The notes under the pieces are model-generated. The model was not told the DNA's origin. It worked only from the letters and a program-made list of their open reading frames with translations, and searched no databases. Both the position numbers and the translations under genes were made by a program. Shown piece by piece: positions 25,055-33,898 of a DNA stretch of 64,000 nucleotides. How positions within the stretch are numbered: position 1 is the first letter of the stretch; the number at the start of each line of letters is the position of its first letter. Source of the DNA: Exiguobacterium indicum HHS 31 (GTDB lineage: Bacteria; Bacillota; Bacilli; Exiguobacteriales; Exiguobacteriaceae). Location: assembly GCF_001939065.1 (NCBI RefSeq), contig NZ_MPSZ01000001.1, positions 1,488,001 to 1,552,000 on the forward strand, read 5' to 3'.

Positions 25055-25975
25055 GTGGGAACTATCGTTTTACGCTTATCTAAAGAAAAGCAAGATCTCG
25101 TCATACAAGAGTTTAAACAAGGACAGACGAAGAGTCCACCGTATGCTCGTTTCGCCGCTAAAGTACCCGGATGTGTCATCACGATTTACAATTCTGGAAA
25201 AGTGATGTTTCAAGGAACCGAAGCCGAAACGATCGCTTCACGCTTCGGCACGGCTACACCGACTAAATCGAAGGAACCACTTGTTTCAACGTTACCAAAT
25301 GGTTTTGCAGAATGGTCCGTCGCTGGCAGTGACGAAGTTGGAAAAGGCGATTTCTTCGGTCCACTCGTCGTCGTCGCTTCCTTCGTTGATCGAAAGCAGA
25401 TTGCACTCCTTCGAGAACTGGGTGTACGTGACTCCAAGCACTTGAATGACACGGAGATTCGAAAGATCGCCCGTGATCTTCATGCCGTCATTCCGTACAC
25501 ATATCGTATCCTACACAATCCAGAATACAATCAAATGCAACGCACGATGACACAAGGAAAGATGACTGCCCTGATGCATAATGATGTCCTGCAGCGACTT
25601 CTTGACAAACTGGAGACGAAACCAGAAGCGATCTTGATAGATCAGTTTGCTGAAAAGACCGTTTACTATAAACACTTGTCTGGTGTCATCAATCCCGTTC
25701 GAGAAAATGTCTACTTCTCGACCAAGGCGGAACAACTCCATGTCGCCGTCGCTGCCTCCTCGATCATTGCTCGCGCCATCTTTTTGAAGGAGATGGACAA
25801 GTTGAGTGAAACAACAGGTGTCGTCATTCCGAAAGGTGCTGGTGCTAAAGTGGATCAAGTCGCTGCCTCACTGATTTTACGTTATGGAGCTGACAAACTT
25901 CGTGACTGGACGAAAGCCCATTTTGCGAATACGAAAAAGGCACAACAACTAGCTGCGAAACGAAACCGACCATGA
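25055..25975 (+). CDS. rnhC: Ribonuclease HIII
   Basis: Cleaves the RNA strand of RNA-DNA hybrids. The N-terminal TBP-like substrate-binding domain (about residues 1-75, PGCVITIYNSGKVMFQG) is followed by the RNase H fold starting GSDEVGKGDFFGPLVV, with Asp and Glu catalytic residues, then RDSKHLNDTEI, and AASSIIARAIFL with a further conserved region. The frame opens at 25025, but AGGGAGG seven bases before GTG at 25055 makes that the start, giving 306 aa. It ends in a terminator overlapping its stop codon. Confidence 0.94.
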   Translation: MGTIVLRLSKEKQDLVIQEFKQGQTKSPPYARFAAKVPGCVITIYNSGKVMFQGTEAETIASRFGTATPTKSKEPLVSTLPNGFAEWSVAGSDEVGKGDFFGPLVVVASFVDRKQIALLRELGVRDSKHLNDTEIRKIARDLHAVIPYTYRILHNPEYNQMQRTMTQGKMTALMHNDVLQRLLDKLETKPEAILIDQFAEKTVYYKHLSGVINPVRENVYFSTKAEQLHVAVAASSIIARAIFLKEMDKLSETTGVVIPKGAGAKVDQVAASLILRYGADKLRDWTKAHFANTKKAQQLAAKRNRP

Positions 25976-25999
25976 CCTTAACGGAATGGTCGGTTTTTT
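25966..25999 (+). terminator. Intrinsic terminator of rnhC
   Basis: CCGACCAT (inside the last codons of rnhC) pairs with ATGGTCGG and is followed by six T. It reaches the end of the convergent murE-like gene. Confidence 0.82.
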
Positions 26000-27464
26000 A
26001 AATGACGGACTTCCCTTCAGACAGTCGTTCTAATTCCGCAAGCAGTATGTGTTTTTCATTAAAAGGAATCGTTTTTGTACCGATTCGTTCTACCTCGTCA
26101 TGACCTTTCCCGACGATGACGATGCGTTTCCCTTCGTGCGCCAGATGCGCTGCTTGTACGAGCGCTTCGTGACGGGATGTATGACACCCTACTAAATGTT
26201 CACGTGGAATATCGACGATTAACTCTTCGATGATTCGATCCGGATTCTCTGTCCTCGCATCATGGACCGTTGCGATGATGTGTTCACAATATTTACTTGC
26301 GATTCGCCCCATCTCCGCTCGTTTCGTTCGATCACGCTCTCCAGCTGCACTTAAGACGACCGATAGCGACTCTCCGGAAGAAGTGAGTGCCTGCAAACAT
26401 TTTTCTAGACCATCCGGTGTATGGGCATAATCGATATAAATCTCACAAGGTGCCCAGTCCAGTCGTTCGAGTCGTCCTTTCGGCAATTCCAGTTCTGGAA
26501 TATGACGAATCAACGTATAGAGGTTGGCATCGCCTGCCCGCAACAATCCCATCGCCGCCGCTAAATTCGCTGCATTGAACTCACCTAGTAAAGCTGTCGG
26601 CACACGTGTCGTCGTCTCGTCGATCCGCACATTGACGGTGTCCGTCAACCACTCGACCGCGATCTGTGACGTCCGGTGTGGTTGCGTCGTATACCAGATG
26701 ACGGGTTGTAGAGGCGCAGCTTCTCGCATGACGCGACTCCAACCATCTTCTCGATTCAAGACGATGGTCCGACCATTTGACGCAGCGACTTGTTGAAACA
26801 ACAAAGCTTTCGTCTTGGCGTAATCCTCCATTGAATGATGATAATCCAGATGATCATGCGTCAGGTTCGTAAATGCTGCCGAGTGGAAGGAGACTCCCTC
26901 GACTCGACCTTCGGCTAATGCGTGAGAAGACACTTCAATGATGCAATCCGTCACGCCTTTTTCAACCATTTCATACAACAGTCGATGTAAGATGATGGCT
27001 TCAGGCGTCGTATTCGGCGTCTCAATGAGTTCCTCGTCAATTCGTGCACCGACCGTGCTGATCATGCCGGCTTTCACACCTGTTGCTCGAAAGAGATCAT
27101 ACGCCAATTTCGTCGTCGTCGTTTTTCCGTTTGTTCCGGTTACACCGTAGACACGCATCTTTTGACTCGGTTGATCGTAAAAGCGATTCGCGACTTGACC
27201 CGCAAGTCGTTTCGTATCCGGCACGGTAACGACGGGAATCGGGCAATCCGGAAACGATCGTTCAGCTAAAATCGCCACAGCCCCGTTCTCGATTGCCTGA
27301 TTGATATAATCGTGACCATCAACCGTGTAGCCGTTGATACAGATGAATAATCCGCCAGGTGTGATTTGTCGCGAATCGGTTGCGATATTCGTAATGAGTG
27401 GATTGATTGCTTCCTTTATAGTGAGTGGTAATAGTTCATTCAGAAGCTTCGCTAGTCGATTCAT
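25998..27464 (-). CDS. murE: MurE-type UDP-MurNAc-tripeptide ligase, divergent substrate motif
   Basis: A 488-aa Mur ligase. The N-terminal UDP-binding domain (TDSRQITPGGLF) is followed by the central ATPase with GVTGTNGKTTTTK (107-119), a probable carbamylated Lys at 217 in DYAKTK, and a C-terminal domain. It should add the third amino acid of the stem peptide. The DAP/Lys-specificity block, normally DNP followed by R (DAP type) or by another residue (Lys type), reads HDARTENP here (401-408). The preceding block AAGERDRTKR also differs from the usual GGDRDKxKR. It stands outside any cell-division cluster and may be a paralogue with another substrate. A sigma-B-like promoter lies upstream. 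Confidence 0.8.
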   Translation of the reverse strand: MNRLAKLLNELLPLTIKEAINPLITNIATDSRQITPGGLFICINGYTVDGHDYINQAIENGAVAILAERSFPDCPIPVVTVPDTKRLAGQVANRFYDQPSQKMRVYGVTGTNGKTTTTKLAYDLFRATGVKAGMISTVGARIDEELIETPNTTPEAIILHRLLYEMVEKGVTDCIIEVSSHALAEGRVEGVSFHSAAFTNLTHDHLDYHHSMEDYAKTKALLFQQVAASNGRTIVLNREDGWSRVMREAAPLQPVIWYTTQPHRTSQIAVEWLTDTVNVRIDETTTRVPTALLGEFNAANLAAAMGLLRAGDANLYTLIRHIPELELPKGRLERLDWAPCEIYIDYAHTPDGLEKCLQALTSSGESLSVVLSAAGERDRTKRAEMGRIASKYCEHIIATVHDARTENPDRIIEELIVDIPREHLVGCHTSRHEALVQAAHLAHEGKRIVIVGKGHDEVERIGTKTIPFNEKHILLAELERLSEGKSVI

Positions 27465-27575
27465 GATGTACTCTTCCCTTCTTGTCTCTTCTCTATGTCA
27501 AGATGAATTAGTGAACCAATCACATAAACAGTCGTATCCATTGTTTCAAGTAAATCAAATACTCTTTTACGGAAC

Positions 27576-27601
27576 ATACCCGCTTTAAGACCTGCTTAAT
27601 C
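27576..27601 (-). promoter_or_regulatory. Candidate sigma-B promoter upstream of the murE-like gene
   Basis: On the minus strand GATTAA (27596-27601), a 14-bp spacer and GGGTAT (27576-27581) fit the general-stress consensus GTTTAA-N12-14-GGGWAW with one mismatch. It lies about 110 bp before the start codon. Prediction only. Confidence 0.42.
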
Positions 27602-27656
27602 TTTTATCATGCTAGAAAATTATTCTCTTCAATGCTCGAAATGAGCGTTTCTTCCC

Positions 27657-27706
27657 TTGCACCTCTTAATCAGCTTTGATACACTCTTAAAGTTAACTAG
27701 TTAACT
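27657..27706 (+). promoter_or_regulatory. marR promoter with palindromic operator
   Basis: TTGCAC (27657-27662), a 17-bp spacer and TACACT (27680-27685) are followed directly by the perfect 16-bp palindrome AGTTAACTAGTTAACT (27691-27706), which covers the expected transcription start and ends 15 bp before marR. The position is typical of MarR autorepression. Confidence 0.68.
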
Positions 27707-27721
27707 AAAAGGAGAAATAGG

Positions 27722-28150
27722 ATGCTCTACACACAAGAAGATGTACTCGGACAACTATCAAAAGTCTCACGTCTCGTTAAACGAGAAATTGATGCTACCT
27801 TGCTTCCCTACTCGTTACATACGGGTCAATGGGCACTAATAAAAGCAGTCGCATTACTACAACCTGTTTCACAAGTCCAACTGGCCGATTATTTAATCAT
27901 TGAAAAACCAGCTGTGACGAAAACCGTCTCACGTCTTGAGACGCTTGGTTTCATCACTCGGATAAAAGAAGGACGAACACACTTTGTCTCGTTGACACCT
28001 TTAGCCATCGAACGGTTCGACCAAATCGATGCTGCGGTCCAAGAGACCCACCAACGCTTACTCGCCTCCTTCTCCCTCACCGATCAGCAACAGCTTGGTG
28101 AATGGATGACGCACCTACTTACTCTACATCGACAGGAGGAATCTTCATGA
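27722..28150 (+). CDS. MarR-family transcriptional regulator
   Basis: A 142-aa winged-helix regulator. The HTH spans about residues 45-95 (VSQVQLADYLIIEKPAVTKTVSRLETLGFI) with the wing IKEGRTHFVSLT, flanked by dimerisation helices. The effector is unknown. GGAG lies seven bases before the ATG. It overlaps the following MFS gene by 4 bp (ATGA), so the two form an operon behind a palindromic operator. The usual reading is a drug-responsive repressor of its own exporter. Confidence 0.88.
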   Translation: MLYTQEDVLGQLSKVSRLVKREIDATLLPYSLHTGQWALIKAVALLQPVSQVQLADYLIIEKPAVTKTVSRLETLGFITRIKEGRTHFVSLTPLAIERFDQIDAAVQETHQRLLASFSLTDQQQLGEWMTHLLTLHRQEESS

Positions 28151-29334
28151 CCGCTCGGTTATTCTCGCGTCATTACATCATGACGCTGATCATTAACCTA
28201 TTGCTCTTCATCACGTTTTATCTACTCAATGCCTCACTTCCTTTACTCGCTGCTAAACAGTTTCCAGTCTCCGCTTCAGCACTCGGGTGGATCGTGACGA
28301 GTTTCATCCTGGCAACCGTCTGTTCTCGTCCATTGATTGGTCACTGGTTAGATCGTTACGACTTAAAGCGCGTCTTGATGATCTCTGCAAGTCTCTTTAC
28401 AGTCATGAGTATCTGCTACATGCTCGTCCTACCTTTGGAATCATTTTTTTATCTAATCATCATCCGTATCATCCACGGATTTAGTTTCGGGATGTTATCT
28501 TCTTCAATCAGCCTCGCCGTCACGACATTGATTCCAAAAACACGTCAAGGCGAAGGGATGGGCTATTTCGTCCTATCGATGAACTTGGCATCCGTCCTTG
28601 GTCCTGTCATTGGTCTTGCCTTTATTCAAGAAAAAGCATTCGTCCTGTACTTCGTGACAGTTGCTGCCCTAGCAGTCATCGCCTTGTTGTTAATGATGCG
28701 TCTACCGCTGACGAGTCAACATATTCCAAGTACTTCCGCGTTTCGTTTAAGTCAGTCCCTCTTCTTATCACGTCCGCTTTTGTTGATAGCAACTCTGTTG
28801 GCAGGCGTTGCGATTTCTAGTACATCAGCGTTTATCTCACTGTATACGGACTCGATCGGACATGTCGCATATGCTTCTTATTTTTATGCATTAGTCGCTC
28901 TCGGGATGGTCGGGATTCGACCGATTGCCGGAAAATTGTTTGATCAGCGAGGAGCTGCATTCGTGTTGTTGCCATCGTATGTTCTTTATATGATAGGCTT
29001 TGTCATTCTCGGCATGTATCCTTCATTGGTTGGTTTATTGCTTGCAGCCGTCATTATTGGAGTCGGTTCTGCTTCCATCTTCCCGGGACTTCAAACTGTC
29101 CTTTTGAACTTCGCGCCGCTTGCACAGAAAGGGAAAGCCATTTCGACCTTTTTCCTTGCTTACGACACAGGTTTTGGAATCGGTGCCTTGATTCTTGCTT
29201 CTGTCGCAAGCGGTATCGGCTATTCCAATATGTTCTTGTCCTGTAGTCTGATCGTTCTCGTAAGTGGTCTACTGTATTTCACCTTTACGAAACGACAAGC
29301 TGTGTCATCTGAAACAGAAGAACTTGCTTCTTGA
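28147..29334 (+). CDS. Major facilitator superfamily exporter
   Basis: A 395-aa protein with about twelve hydrophobic helices. The loop 2-3 signature is recognisable as SRPLIGHWLDRYDLKR (the GxLaDrxGrkr position), followed by an N-terminal half and a similar C-terminal half (GIRPIAGKLFDQRG). It resembles proton-driven drug or quinone exporters. The frame opens at 28102, but AGGAGG seven bases before the ATG at 28147 decides the start. It overlaps marR by 4 bp. Confidence 0.87.
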   Translation: MTARLFSRHYIMTLIINLLLFITFYLLNASLPLLAAKQFPVSASALGWIVTSFILATVCSRPLIGHWLDRYDLKRVLMISASLFTVMSICYMLVLPLESFFYLIIIRIIHGFSFGMLSSSISLAVTTLIPKTRQGEGMGYFVLSMNLASVLGPVIGLAFIQEKAFVLYFVTVAALAVIALLLMMRLPLTSQHIPSTSAFRLSQSLFLSRPLLLIATLLAGVAISSTSAFISLYTDSIGHVAYASYFYALVALGMVGIRPIAGKLFDQRGAAFVLLPSYVLYMIGFVILGMYPSLVGLLLAAVIIGVGSASIFPGLQTVLLNFAPLAQKGKAISTFFLAYDTGFGIGALILASVASGIGYSNMFLSCSLIVLVSGLLYFTFTKRQAVSSETEELAS

Positions 29335-29350
29335 ATCTGTCGTCAAACGA

Positions 29351-29387
29351 AAACAGCCGCCTTCCTCTGAAAGGAAAGCGGCTGTTT
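29351..29387. terminator. Bidirectional terminator between the MFS gene and pheT
   Basis: AAACAGCCGC-CTTCC / GGAAA-GCGGCTGTTT hairpin with A and T tracts on the two sides, between convergent genes. Confidence 0.85.
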
Positions 29388-29398
29388 GTTTATCCTGA

Positions 29399-31795
29399 TT
29401 ATGCGCGAAGTTCCGCATTGAACGTTTCTTTCACTGCATCTACGACTCGCTGTTGTGCTGTCGTGATTTCTTCATCGACTAACGTGCGTTCTTTGTTTTG
29501 ATAACGGAGGGAGAAAGCGAATGATTTTTCATTCTCTCCAACGTTCTCACCCGTGTAGACATCGAACAATTCGATCGTCTGAAGAAGTGGACCGGCTGCT
29601 TCCGTCATGACATCGACGATGGATTGCGCCGTCACTGATCGCTCGACGACGATTGCTAAATCGCGTGTCATTGATGGGAAACGTGAGATTTCCGAGTAGA
29701 CCTGCTCTTCTTTCGAACGTAGTGCCATCGCCTCTAATTCAAAGACATACACTTCTTTTAGACCATACTGTTCTTTTGACAGACCAGGATGCACTTGACC
29801 GACGAATCCGATCGCTTCTCCGTCAAGCAAAATGCGCGCCGTCCGTCCTGGGTGCATCGATGGAATGCTCGCTGCCTCGAACGTCAACGTAACACCAACT
29901 GCAGAAGCGAGTGTCTCGACGATTCCTTTCATGACGAAGAAATCTGTTTTGACGAGCGTTCCGTGCGCACGGTGTTGTTCTGACACACCGACTGCGACTC
30001 CACCGATCATTTCTTGTTCGATCGGAAGTGTCTCAAGTGACGCATCCCGTTGCAGATAAACACTGCCGAGTTCATAAAACGCGACATCGGCATGCTGTCG
30101 TGCGACGTTATGCTGCGCGACTTCAAGAAGTCCTGGAATGAGGGACGTCCGCAGTGTCGAACGTGCTTCACTGATTGGCATCGCCAGTTTGACCGGATGC
30201 AAATCTTCCCGTTCATTGAATTGCATCGCGCGTTGTTCACTCGTCAATGAATACGTAATGGCTTGCGAAAGACCCGCTCCCTGCAATGTCCGGCGTAAAT
30301 GACGACGATGGATGTTCCGTTTTGGTAAGAAACCACGGCTCGCTTCAGACGGTAAGCTTGAAGTCAGTGCATCATATCCGTAGAGACGAGCGACTTCTTC
30401 CGCTAAATCAGCTGGAATTTTCAAGTCTTGGCGGCGAGTTGGTACGCTAACTGTCAAGGCATCACCCGATAATTCAACACCGAGACCAAGACGTTCGAGT
30501 AACGTTTGCATGACCGTTCCTTCAATCTCCATACCAAGACGGTGATTGATGTACGAGACACTCGCTTCAATCAAGTGATCGTTAAGCTCGAGCGTTCCTG
30601 CTTGAGCGACACCAGCCTGAACCGTTCCACCCGAGAGTTCAGCAATCAAAGTTGCAGCCCGATCGAGTGCTAACAAGACACGACGTGGATCAACGCCCTT
30701 TTCGAAACGAGCACTCGAGTCCGAGCGAAGTCCAAGAACACGGCTCGTCTTCCGGACGGAAATCGGTGCGAAGTAAGCTGATTCTAAAATGATCGATGTC
30801 GTATTTTCATCGACTTCGGTATTCGCTCCACCCATGACACCAGCAAGCGCGACCGGGTGTTCACCGTCAGTGATGACGAGCATCGAAGAATCGAGCGTCC
30901 GCTCTACTTCGTCGAGCGTCGTAAACGACTCTCCTGCGTGCGCTTGACGCACGACGATCCGTTTTCCGAGTTTTTCAGCATCAAATGAATGAAGCGGTTG
31001 ACCTGTCTCGAGTAAGACGAAGTTCGTAACGTCGACGACGTTGTTGATCGGACGAATGCCGTTCGCGATCAAGCGGTTTTTTAACCAAGTCGGTGATTCT
31101 TGAATCGTGACGCCTTGAATTTCTCGTGCCGCGTAGAACGGGCAGTCCTCTGAATCAAGCGTCACGTCGACTGCCGTCGCAGTTTCTGCTTCGTTGACTT
31201 CAACGACCGGGAAAGTCGGTGTCGTATCGTAAAGCGCCGCCACTTCGTATGCGACACCATACATGCTGAGGCAGTCCGACCGGTTCGGCGTTAATCCAAG
31301 TTCGAGGATTTCATCACGTAGACCGAGTAACTCCAAAACGTCTTGTCCTGGTGTGACTGGTTCACGGAACGTATGGATTCCGTCCTGCTCATCTTCTCGG
31401 ATATATTTCTTTTCGAATCCGAGTTCTTCGAGTGAACAGATCATCCCTTCCGAGACGACACCTCGTAATTTAGCACGTTTGATTTTAATACCTGGCAGGC
31501 GAGCTCCGACGCGTGCGACGATGACATCTTGTCCGACTTCGACGTTCGGTGCACCACACACGATTTGGACCGGTTCGTCTTGCCCGATGTCGACCGTCGT
31601 GACATTCAATTTATCTGCTTCTGGATGTTTTTCTTTCGTTAATACACGTCCGACGACGATGTTGTTCAACGCTTCATCCCGGACATCTACGCCTTCGACT
31701 TCGATTCCGCTCTTTGTAATCAAATCAGCCAAATCTTGTCCTGATGTGTGACTAACATCCACATATTCGTTCAACCATTGTTTTGAGACTAACAT
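29399..31795 (-). CDS. pheT: Phenylalanyl-tRNA synthetase beta subunit
   Basis: A 798-aa beta subunit of the (alpha-beta)2 enzyme. In order: N-terminal EMAP-type tRNA-binding domain (about residues 40-150), B3/B4 editing domain (about 210-385), B5 domain (about 405-480), catalytic-like core, and C-terminal anticodon-binding FDX-ACB domain (about 705-798, YSEISRFPSMTRDLAIVV). It starts 12 bp after pheS. Confidence 0.96.
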   Translation of the reverse strand: MLVSKQWLNEYVDVSHTSGQDLADLITKSGIEVEGVDVRDEALNNIVVGRVLTKEKHPEADKLNVTTVDIGQDEPVQIVCGAPNVEVGQDVIVARVGARLPGIKIKRAKLRGVVSEGMICSLEELGFEKKYIREDEQDGIHTFREPVTPGQDVLELLGLRDEILELGLTPNRSDCLSMYGVAYEVAALYDTTPTFPVVEVNEAETATAVDVTLDSEDCPFYAAREIQGVTIQESPTWLKNRLIANGIRPINNVVDVTNFVLLETGQPLHSFDAEKLGKRIVVRQAHAGESFTTLDEVERTLDSSMLVITDGEHPVALAGVMGGANTEVDENTTSIILESAYFAPISVRKTSRVLGLRSDSSARFEKGVDPRRVLLALDRAATLIAELSGGTVQAGVAQAGTLELNDHLIEASVSYINHRLGMEIEGTVMQTLLERLGLGVELSGDALTVSVPTRRQDLKIPADLAEEVARLYGYDALTSSLPSEASRGFLPKRNIHRRHLRRTLQGAGLSQAITYSLTSEQRAMQFNEREDLHPVKLAMPISEARSTLRTSLIPGLLEVAQHNVARQHADVAFYELGSVYLQRDASLETLPIEQEMIGGVAVGVSEQHRAHGTLVKTDFFVMKGIVETLASAVGVTLTFEAASIPSMHPGRTARILLDGEAIGFVGQVHPGLSKEQYGLKEVYVFELEAMALRSKEEQVYSEISRFPSMTRDLAIVVERSVTAQSIVDVMTEAAGPLLQTIELFDVYTGENVGENEKSFAFSLRYQNKERTLVDEEITTAQQRVVDAVKETFNAELRA

Positions 31796-31807
31796 CTGCG
31801 TTCCCCC

Positions 31808-32830
31808 TTAAAACTGTTCGCTGAAGCGAACGTCATTCGTATAGAAGTGGCGAATATCATCGACACCGTATTTCAACATGGCAATCCGTTCGATACCCAT
31901 CCCGAATGCGAAACCTGACATTTTCGTGCTATCATATTCGGCCATTTCGAGCACGTGAGGGTGAACCATTCCAGCGCCCAGAATTTCAATCCATCCCGTC
32001 TGTTTACAGATGTTACATCCTTTACCGCCACATTTGAAGCACGAGACGTCGACTTCGACGGACGGCTCCGTGAACGGGAAGAAACTTGGACGTAAGCGGA
32101 CTTCACGTGCTTCACCGAACATCTGCTTCGCGAAGGCTTCAAGCGTTCCTTTTAAGTCTGCCATCGAAATCGATTCTCCGACGACGAGTCCTTCGACTTG
32201 CATGAATTGGTGCGAATGTGTCGCATCATCTTCGTCTCGACGATAGACTTTACCCGGGCAGAGAATGCGGATCGGTTCACCTTTAGAAGCGAGCATCGTC
32301 CGTGCTTGGACCGGTGACGTATGCGTTCGCATCAAAATTTCTTCCGTGATGTAGAACGAGTCTTGCATATCACGTGCCGGGTGATCCTTCGGTAAATTCA
32401 ACATCTCGAAGTTGAACAGATCTTGCTCGACTTCGGGACCTTCCGCAATCGTATAACCGAGTCCGACGAAGATGTCTTCGATCTCATCCGTCACCTGTTG
32501 CAAGAGATGCGCATGACCGACCTTTTTCGGACGTCCTGGTAACGTGACGTCAATTGCTTCCGCTGCCAGTTTTGCATCCATTTCTTGTTGTTTGACAGCT
32601 GTCAGACGTTGTTCCAATTGCTCCTGGATCGCTTGACGAACCGTATTTGCGATCTCACCGACAACTGGTCGTTCTTCCGCTGATAACTTTCCCATTCCTC
32701 GTAATACTTCTGTGATTGGTCCCTTTTTCCCGAGATACTTGACTCGGACGTCATTGAGATCTTTTTGTGTTGTTGCCTGATCGACTAATGTCAACGCTTC
32801 ATCGCGTAATGCTTCTAATTGCTCGCGCAT
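31808..32830 (-). CDS. pheS: Phenylalanyl-tRNA synthetase alpha subunit
   Basis: A catalytic subunit of 340 aa. The N-terminal coiled coil ([12 protein letters not shown]) precedes the class II core with motif 2 ([19 protein letters not shown]) and motif 3 ([14 protein letters not shown]). The open frame continues to 32947 only because it crosses the T-box leader. AAGGAG eight bases before the ATG at 32830 gives the true start. Expression should follow uncharged tRNA-Phe through the T-box. Confidence 0.96.
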   Translation of the reverse strand: MREQLEALRDEALTLVDQATTQKDLNDVRVKYLGKKGPITEVLRGMGKLSAEERPVVGEIANTVRQAIQEQLEQRLTAVKQQEMDAKLAAEAIDVTLPGRPKKVGHAHLLQQVTDEIEDIFVGLGYTIAEGPEVEQDLFNFEMLNLPKDHPARDMQDSFYITEEILMRTHTSPVQARTMLASKGEPIRILCPGKVYRRDEDDATHSHQFMQVEGLVVGESISMADLKGTLEAFAKQMFGEAREVRLRPSFFPFTEPSVEVDVSCFKCGGKGCNICKQTGWIEILGAGMVHPHVLEMAEYDSTKMSGFAFGMGIERIAMLKYGVDDIRHFYTNDVRFSEQF

Positions 32831-32856
32831 CTTTCCCACTCCTTTAGTTGAAGATA

Positions 32857-33107
32857 TAAAAAAACGTCCCTCCGGCAAATGCCGAAGGGACGATGTAAAC
32901 ACCGTGGTACCACCCTTGTTTGACTTTTCAATCGAAAAGTCCTCCAATTGCGCGATAACGGGCGCATCCCGTCACGATCTCTCGTGCGACTCCGGAGTGA
33001 ATTCGGTTAGCAGATTCATGAAGCAGTTTTCAGTCTACGACCGCTTCTCCCTGATTGAATCGTTCCCTAACGTACTCTGTTCCATCAACGTCCATGATGT
33101 ATTCCTG
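32857..33107 (-). ncRNA. T-box riboswitch of pheST
   Basis: On the minus strand the conserved T-box AGGGTGGTACCACGG (32901-32916) is followed by a GTCCCTTCGGCA hairpin and seven T (terminator, 32857-32893). Upstream is the long Stem I region. A TTC triplet at 33020-33022, in the sequence GCTTCATGAAT, is the candidate Phe specifier. The transcript should start near 33107 from the promoter at 33114-33142. In this class, binding of uncharged tRNA-Phe stabilises the antiterminator. Confidence 0.93.
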
Positions 33108-33113
33108 ATGTTC

Positions 33114-33142
33114 ACTTTAGCATGAACGCTTGTCGGTTTCAA
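33114..33142 (-). promoter_or_regulatory. Promoter of pheST
   Basis: On the minus strand TTGAAA (33137-33142), a 17-bp spacer ending in TGC, and TAAAGT (33114-33119) form an extended -10 promoter. It overlaps the stop codon of the upstream methyltransferase gene. Confidence 0.7.
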
Positions 33143-33891
33143 TCCACGCTTGCAAAATGATAGAGTAAAATACCAGCCGCTACTGCCGCATTCAACGACT
33201 CCGCTTTACCGCGGATCGGGATGTAGGCACGCTCATCACAATAAGAGAGCAATTCTGGCGCAACGCCTTGTGCTTCGTTCCCGATGATTAAACCGAGTGC
33301 ATCCATCGGTGCGATCGTTTGATAAGACGTCGCTCCTTCTAACGCCGTGCCGATTACCGCAATTCCTTGCTCGTGCAGGGCATTGACTGCCTCTTCGAGC
33401 GGCATGGAGATGACAGGTAGATGGAACAGCGATCCTTGCGTCGCACGGATGACTTTTCCGTTATAGACGTCAACTGTTCCCGGTCCGACGACGACACCAT
33501 CGAATCCAGCTGCGTCAGCTGTCCGAATCATTGTCCCGACGTTCCCTGGATCTTGTAGACGATCGAGTAACAAATAGCGTCCTCGTTCTAATTGTGCCGA
33601 AGCTTGTTTCATCTCACAGACAGCGAAGATACCTTGCGACGTTTCCGTCTCAGCCAGTACTTTGATGACGGCTTCATCGATCGTAAAGACATCGGCATTT
33701 CGTTTCCAAGAACCTGGTACTTGGTACGATTCACGCACGATCAATTCCTTGACGATTCCAGCGCGAACAGCTTCTTCAATCAGATGTTCTCCTTCGATCA
33801 AGAAACGGTTCGTCTGCAGACGTCCTTTTTTCGTTAAGAGTTTTTTCCATTGTTTAACGATTTCGTTCTTTGCTGATGCGATGTGCTTCAT
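33139..33891 (-). CDS. TrmH/SpoU-family RNA 2'-O-methyltransferase (YsgA-like)
   Basis: A 250-aa SPOUT methyltransferase. An N-terminal substrate-binding domain (IASAKNEIVKQWKKLLTKKGR; RFLIEGEHLIEEA) precedes the knotted catalytic domain with the three SpoU motifs: LDRLQDPGNVGTMIRTADA, IIGNEAQGV, and IPIRGKAESLNAAVAAGI. The target nucleotide is unknown. The frame opens at 33954, but GAGGGG ten bases before the ATG at 33891 fits the family N-terminus. It starts 7 bp after the M42 gene and lies upstream of pheS, as ysgA does in Bacillus. Confidence 0.9.
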   Translation of the reverse strand: MKHIASAKNEIVKQWKKLLTKKGRLQTNRFLIEGEHLIEEAVRAGIVKELIVRESYQVPGSWKRNADVFTIDEAVIKVLAETETSQGIFAVCEMKQASAQLERGRYLLLDRLQDPGNVGTMIRTADAAGFDGVVVGPGTVDVYNGKVIRATQGSLFHLPVISMPLEEAVNALHEQGIAVIGTALEGATSYQTIAPMDALGLIIGNEAQGVAPELLSYCDERAYIPIRGKAESLNAAVAAGILLYHFASVD

Positions 33892-33898
33892 TATTTTA

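Noticed and set aside
32831-32947. N-terminal extension of pheS to 32947
   Set aside because: The extension crosses the T-box and its terminator and is not protein-like for PheS; the ATG at 32830 has a proper ribosome site.
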